NCBI GenBank assembly: GCA_031254445.1
Contig: JAIRUL010000177.1
Location: 1-8,620 of the forward strand
Direction of reading: 5' to 3'
From: Chitinispirillales bacterium
GTDB lineage: Bacteria > Fibrobacterota > Chitinivibrionia > Chitinivibrionales > Chitinispirillaceae
Length of the DNA: 8,620 bases
The notes beneath the pieces are model-generated. The model ran no database searches, was not told the origin of the DNA, and worked only from the letters and a program-made list of their open reading frames with translations. Positions 5,727-8,620 of the stretch are shown in pieces (positions within the stretch are counted from its first letter, which is position 1; each line of letters opens with the position of its first letter). A program made the position numbers and the translations under genes.

Positions 5727-6290
5727 TTACTGCTTCCTAAACGGCATCCCCAGCTCTTCAAGGAGCCCGAACCCCTCTTCGTTTGTCCGCGCCGTCGTGT
5801 TGATGCAAATGTCCATACCGGCGATCTTCGCAATCTTGTCGCGGTCAACCTCTAAAAATACTATTTGCTCCTTTAAGCCCATAGTATAATTTCCAAAACC
5901 GTCGAAAGACTTGCGCGGCAAACCGCGGAAGTCGCGGATACGCGGGATCGTTATCGACACCAAGCGGTCGAAAAACTCCCACATGCGCACCCCGCGCAGC
6001 GTCACCTTGGCGCCGATGGGTATGCCCTCGCGCAGCTTGAAGTTCGATATCGCTTTCTTCGCGCGCGTCACGACCGGCTTCTGGCCGCTGATGTCGCGCA
6101 GGCAGTTCACCGCCTCGTCTACCAGCTTGGCGTCGGAGACCGCGTCGCCTACGCCCATGTTGATGACGATCTTGTCTAAGCGCGGCACCTGATTGACGTT
6201 CTTGTAGCCGAACCTCTTCATGAGCGCCGGCACAATCGCGCTTTTGTACTTCTCCCACATGCGGGGTTTCTGCTTCGCTTCCGTACCCAC
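5727..6290 (-). CDS. rplE: 50S ribosomal protein L5
   Basis: L5 binds 5S rRNA with L18 and forms a central-protuberance bridge to S13. The 187-residue product includes [98 protein letters not shown] and the C-terminal [29 protein letters not shown], all family blocks. The start is GTG one base after the rplX stop, ten bases from AAGGAG (6301-6306) inside rplX. An internal ATG at 6260, just before WEKY, has no good Shine-Dalgarno. The GTG adds ten residues beyond the commonest N-terminus. Coupling with rplX is likely. Confidence 0.96.
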   Translation of the reverse strand: MGTEAKQKPRMWEKYKSAIVPALMKRFGYKNVNQVPRLDKIVINMGVGDAVSDAKLVDEAVNCLRDISGQKPVVTRAKKAISNFKLREGIPIGAKVTLRGVRMWEFFDRLVSITIPRIRDFRGLPRKSFDGFGNYTMGLKEQIVFLEVDRDKIAKIAGMDICINTTARTNEEGFGLLEELGMPFRKQ

Positions 6291-6291
6291 T

Positions 6292-6606
6292 TTATATCGT
6301 CTCCTTCGCCTGCTTGGAATACCTCGCCCTGCTCCCGTCCTCAAGCTTCTTAACGCCGAGGCGCGTGGGCTTGCCGGTCTTAGGGCACTTAAGCATCAAG
6401 TTGGAGATGTGTATAGACGCTTCTTTCTCCATAATGCCGCCCTGCTGATTCTTGACGCTGGGCTTCGTGTGGCGCCTGACAATATTGAGCCCCTCAACGA
6501 CAGCCCTATCTTTACCCGGTATGACCTTGAGGACTTTACCGCTCTTCCCCTTGTCATCGCCGGCTATCACCACGACAATGTCGTCCTTGCGCAAACCTAA
6601 TGCCAT
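6292..6606 (-). CDS. rplX: 50S ribosomal protein L24
   Basis: L24 is an assembly-initiating protein of the large subunit that binds the 5' region of 23S rRNA near the tunnel exit. The 104-residue product has the KOW motif in [36 protein letters not shown] (about 6-41). It continues with [29 protein letters not shown] and [11 protein letters not shown], all typical. ATG is nine bases after AAGGAG (6616-6621). Its end carries the Shine-Dalgarno sequence of rplE, one base away. It follows rplN by 134 bases with two hairpins. Confidence 0.97.
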   Translation of the reverse strand: MALGLRKDDIVVVIAGDDKGKSGKVLKVIPGKDRAVVEGLNIVRRHTKPSVKNQQGGIMEKEASIHISNLMLKCPKTGKPTRLGVKKLEDGSRARYSKQAKETI

Positions 6607-6637
6607 AATGCCTATCTCCTTAAAACTGCCTTTTTAT

Positions 6638-6663
6638 GTATGACGGCGGGTGGCCGTTGATAC
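6638..6663 (-). promoter_or_regulatory. two-tier hairpin before rplX
   Basis: On the coding strand GTAT and ATAC (plus 6660-6663 and 6638-6641) flank an inner stem ACGGC/GCCGT (plus 6653-6657 and 6643-6647) with a 5-base loop and a small internal loop. It ends 31 bases before the rplX ATG. Together with the 6685-6698 hairpin it makes this the most structured spacer of the operon. No terminator T-tract is present. Confidence 0.4.
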
Positions 6664-6684
6664 CAAGCTCGAATTGCCTTTTGA

Positions 6685-6698
6685 CGGCGATCGCGCCG
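6685..6698 (-). other. short GC hairpin in the rplN-rplX spacer
   Basis: CGGCG/CGCCG form a 5-bp stem around a 4-base loop, in a very GC-rich part of the spacer after rplN. This is weak evidence on its own and is listed because it is paired with the hairpin at 6638-6663. Confidence 0.25.
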
Positions 6699-6740
6699 CC
6701 GGTGCGCCGCTAATGCGGGCGGGCTGGTTAAGCCGCGCCG

Positions 6741-7109
6741 TTAAAGCACTTCCGGCGCCAACGACACTATGCGCGTGAACTTCTTTTCCCTAAGCTCCCG
6801 CGCCACAGGGCCGAAGATGCGCGTGCCTTTCGGCTCGCCGGTGTCGTTCACTATTACCGCGGCGTTATCGCTGAAACGGATGTACGTGCCGTCCTTGCGC
6901 CCGTACTCCTTGGCCGTGCGGACGATGACGGCCTTCACCACCGAACCCTTTTTGACCGCGCCGTTTGGGATCGCGTCCTTGACGGCCACGACAATGACAT
7001 CGCCTACGCGCGCATAGCGCCTGCGGGTGCCGCCCAAAATCCTTATGCACTGCACTTTCTTCGCGCCGGAATTGTCGGCGACATTCAACCTTGACTCTAC
7101 CTGTATCAT
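6741..7109 (-). CDS. rplN: 50S ribosomal protein L14
   Basis: L14 lies at the subunit interface of the large subunit, contacts L19 and makes bridge B8; it is the binding target of the silencing factor RsfS. The 122-residue product is exactly the family length. It shows [27 protein letters not shown] (1-27), [54 protein letters not shown] and [31 protein letters not shown] follows an AAGGGA (7121-7126) at a rather long 11 bases. A 12-base perfect palindrome lies at 7130-7141. It is the first gene of the spc segment, 122 bases from rpsQ. Confidence 0.97.
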   Translation of the reverse strand: MIQVESRLNVADNSGAKKVQCIRILGGTRRRYARVGDVIVVAVKDAIPNGAVKKGSVVKAVIVRTAKEYGRKDGTYIRFSDNAAVIVNDTGEPKGTRIFGPVARELREKKFTRIVSLAPEVL

Positions 7110-7129
7110 AACCGTCTACATCCCTTGCT

Positions 7130-7141
7130 TAAACCGGTTTA
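7130..7141. promoter_or_regulatory. 12-bp perfect palindrome before rplN
   Basis: TAAACCGGTTTA is a perfect palindrome 20 bases upstream of the rplN start codon, in an otherwise AT-rich stretch. It resembles a small operator half-site pair but matches no regulator I can name, and it occurs only once in the window. Chance is possible. Confidence 0.25.
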
Positions 7142-7231
7142 TCGTTCCATATTATCTATAAATATTCGGCCCCTGCATCGCATAATTTCGCCCGCGCATG
7201 CCGGACGCTGATGCCGCCATACAAAGACGCC

Positions 7232-7489
7232 CTACTTCGCCCTCTCCACAACCTCTCCTACGCGCCACCTCTTGGTCTTCGACAGCGGGCGCGTCTCCAC
7301 TATTTTTACCGTGTCGCCGACTTTGCAGTCGTTGGTTTCGTCGTGGGCGACGTAGCGCTTCTTCATCTTGACGGTACGGCCGTAGATGGGGTGCATCAGT
7401 TGGCGCTCTACGCTCACCACTACGCTCTTCTGCATTTTGTCGCTCACCACCACGCCTACGCGCTCTTTTCTGTAATTCCTGTCAGACAT
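7232..7489 (-). CDS. rpsQ: 30S ribosomal protein S17
   Basis: S17 is a primary-binding protein of the small-subunit body with an OB fold. The 85-residue product shows [79 protein letters not shown], the complete family pattern. I chose ATG at 7487-7489, six bases after GGAGG (7496-7500). A TTG directly upstream would be only three bases from it. It follows rpmC by 12 bases and is separated from rplN by 122 bases, the boundary between the S10 and spc parts. Confidence 0.96.
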   Translation of the reverse strand: MSDRNYRKERVGVVVSDKMQKSVVVSVERQLMHPIYGRTVKMKKRYVAHDETNDCKVGDTVKIVETRPLSKTKRWRVGEVVERAK

Positions 7490-7495
7490 CAATAT

Positions 7496-7500
7496 CCTCC
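7496..7500 (-). promoter_or_regulatory. Shine-Dalgarno site deciding the ATG start of rpsQ
   Basis: GGAGG on the minus strand is six bases from ATG (7487-7489) and only three from the adjoining TTG (7490-7492). The ATG is therefore the better start. Confidence 0.6.
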
Positions 7501-7501
7501 G

Positions 7502-7708
7502 TTAGGCCTTTGCGGCCGCGCTTTTTTGCTTCTCGTTAAGGATGGTCTTCACCCTCGCTATATCCCTCTTGACATAGCGCAGTTGAAGCGGGTTCGTCAG
7601 CTGGCCCATCTTCGCCTGAAACCTGAGGTTGAAAAACTCCTCCTCAAGGCTGTCGATCTTCTTTACGAGATCCTCCGCGAGCATCTCCCTTACCTCTTTT
7701 GCTTTCAT
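7502..7708 (-). CDS. rpmC: 50S ribosomal protein L29
   Basis: L29 is a small two-helix protein at the peptide-exit side of the large subunit, part of the docking site for trigger factor and signal recognition particle. The 68-residue product is [20 protein letters not shown], then EEEFFNLRFQAKMGQLTNPLQLRYVKRDIARVKTIL, with a Lys/Ala tail. The ATG overlaps the rplP stop by one base (TAATG), so translation is probably coupled. The open frame continues upstream to 7936, but that part is an out-of-frame reading of rplP and is not used. Confidence 0.97.
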   Translation of the reverse strand: MKAKEVREMLAEDLVKKIDSLEEEFFNLRFQAKMGQLTNPLQLRYVKRDIARVKTILNEKQKSAAAKA

Positions 7709-8127
7709 TATTGCACCTGCTTTTCTAATTCGATGAAACGCGTGAGCACCGGCAGCTTCTGCGCCGCGAGCCTCATGGCCTCTTTCGCGATGTCGGCCTT
7801 GATGCCGCCTATCTCGAACATCACCGTGCCGGGCCTGACCACCGCCACCCAGCCCTCCGGCGCGCCCTTGCCCTTGCCCATGCGGGACTCGGCGGGGTGC
7901 TTGGTTATCGGCTTGTCCGGAAAGATGCGGATCCACACCTTGCCGCCGCGCTTGATATAGCGCGTCATGGCGATACGGGCCGCCTCTATCTGGCGGTTGT
8001 CAATCCACCCCGGCTGCATAGACTGCAACCCAAACTCCCCGAAAGACACCGCGCTGCAACGCCCGGGCTTGCCGGACATGCGGCCGCGCTGCGTCTTCCT
8101 CCATTTAACTTTCTTAGGCGATAGCAT
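7708..8127 (-). CDS. rplP: 50S ribosomal protein L16
   Basis: L16 binds near the A site of the large subunit and helps organise the peptidyl-transferase environment and 5S rRNA region. The 139-residue product has [19 protein letters not shown] at the start, then [61 protein letters not shown]. The arginine in [11 protein letters not shown] matches the segment that is hydroxylated in E. coli L16. ATG is 11 bases after AAGGA (8139-8143). It follows rpsC by 62 bases and overlaps rpmC by one base. Confidence 0.97.
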   Translation of the reverse strand: MLSPKKVKWRKTQRGRMSGKPGRCSAVSFGEFGLQSMQPGWIDNRQIEAARIAMTRYIKRGGKVWIRIFPDKPITKHPAESRMGKGKGAPEGWVAVVRPGTVMFEIGGIKADIAKEAMRLAAQKLPVLTRFIELEKQVQ

Positions 8128-8164
8128 TTCTTTTATGATCCTTAATATTTATTATTGTACCAAT

Positions 8165-8185
8165 ATTTCAACGCTCAACGTTCAA
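8165..8185. repeat. three imperfect 7-base tandem units after rpsC
   Basis: On the coding strand the units are TTGAACG, TTGAGCG and TTGAAAT in direct succession, beginning five bases after the rpsC stop codon. The tract is short and imperfect, so chance is a good explanation. It may be the remnant of a small slippage-generated repeat. Confidence 0.25.
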
Positions 8186-8189
8186 TGCC

Positions 8190-8620
8190 TTACTTCGCGT
8201 TCTCCGCCGCCGCCTTAGCCGCCGCCTGCGCGCGCGATATCACTTCGCCCTTGCAAATCCACACCTTTATCCCTATGCACCCGTACGTCGTGTGCGCCGT
8301 CGCCGTCGCGTAGTCTATGTCGGCGCGGAGCGTGTGCAGGGGGATGCGGCCCTCCTTGAACGTCTCGGTGCGCGCTATCTCGGCGCCGTTCAAACGGCCT
8401 GAAACCATTACCTTTATCCCCTCGGCGCCCATGCGCATCGCCGTCGAAATCGCTTTCTTCGTCGCTTTCTTATAGGAAACGCGCTTCTCAACCTGGCGCG
8501 CGATGTTGTCGGCGACGAGCTGCGCGTCCATCTCCGGCTTCTTCACCTCGCGGATGTTTATCTGTATCTCTTTCTGCGTGAGGTGCTGCAACTCGCCTTT
8601 TAGCCTCTCGACCTCCTCGC
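8190..8620 (-). CDS. rpsC: 30S ribosomal protein S3, C-terminal part (cut by window edge)
   Basis: S3 lies at the mRNA entry tunnel of the small subunit, with S4 and S5, and has helicase-related activity. The 142 visible residues are the C-terminal part. They read out of the KH-domain end ([25 protein letters not shown]) into [34 protein letters not shown], then [38 protein letters not shown] and [10 protein letters not shown], with a short alanine-rich tail. The frame is open to base 8620 without a start, so the N-terminal third lies outside the window. It precedes rplP, as in the S10 operon. Confidence 0.97.
   Translation of the reverse strand, partial: EEVERLKGELQHLTQKEIQINIREVKKPEMDAQLVADNIARQVEKRVSYKKATKKAISTAMRMGAEGIKVMVSGRLNGAEIARTETFKEGRIPLHTLRADIDYATATAHTTYGCIGIKVWICKGEVISRAQAAAKAAAENAK

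Noticed and set aside
7709..7936. An extended L29 open frame upstream of rpmC
   Set aside because: It overlaps rplP in another frame, is unlike L29, and the ATG at 7706-7708 gives the normal L29 length and start.
8265..8282. Cysteines in the conserved YGxIGVKVWI region of S3 as a defect
   Set aside because: The positions tolerate different residues in the family (E. coli has V and F there), so C is not evidence of damage.

Overview
The window is part of the main bacterial ribosomal-protein locus (S10-spc-alpha supercluster), with every gene on the minus strand. Transcription runs from high to low coordinates: rpsC (cut by the window edge), rplP, rpmC, rpsQ, rplN, rplX, rplE, rpsN, rpsH, rplF, rplR, rpsE, rpmD, rplO, secY, infA, rpsK and rpsM (cut by the window edge). 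I see no plus-strand gene, RNA gene, mobile element, CRISPR array or long repeat. All complete proteins have normal family lengths and intact core motifs.

The organism is a bacterium: gene content and order are bacterial, SecY is the bacterial form, IF-1 is present and Shine-Dalgarno sequences are clear. The DNA is GC-rich in genes and AT-rich just before start codons. S14 is the short zinc-ribbon form with four cysteines. Six of the 17 visible starts are not ATG (GTG for rplE, rpsN, rplF, secY and rpsM; TTG for rpsE). None of this fixes a phylum and I do not assign one.

Layout. 8620-7232 is the end of the S10 operon (S3, L16, L29, S17), tightly packed after rplP. 7109-1034 is the spc operon from L14 to SecY in canonical order. 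976-1 is the start of the alpha-type segment, and it departs from the usual order. No adk or map follows secY, only infA. No rpmJ (L36) lies next to infA. rpsK (S11) precedes rpsM (S13), whereas the usual order is infA-rpmJ-rpsM-rpsK-rpsD.

The genes act together. The ribosomal proteins build both subunits, IF-1 assists initiation, and SecY forms the channel through which ribosomes export membrane and secreted proteins. rplX/rplE, rplO/secY, rplP/rpmC and rpmC/rpsQ are 0-12 nt apart or overlapping, which suggests translational coupling. Most other junctions have spacers of about 60-180 nt. Many of these carry a GC-rich hairpin in the upstream part and an A/T-rich segment with the Shine-Dalgarno sequence next to the start codon. 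No gene-free stretch exceeds 300 bases; the longest is 182 nt (rpsN-rpsH). I found no wholly new system. The points most worth checking are the rearranged infA-rpsK-rpsM segment and the structured, expanded spacers.
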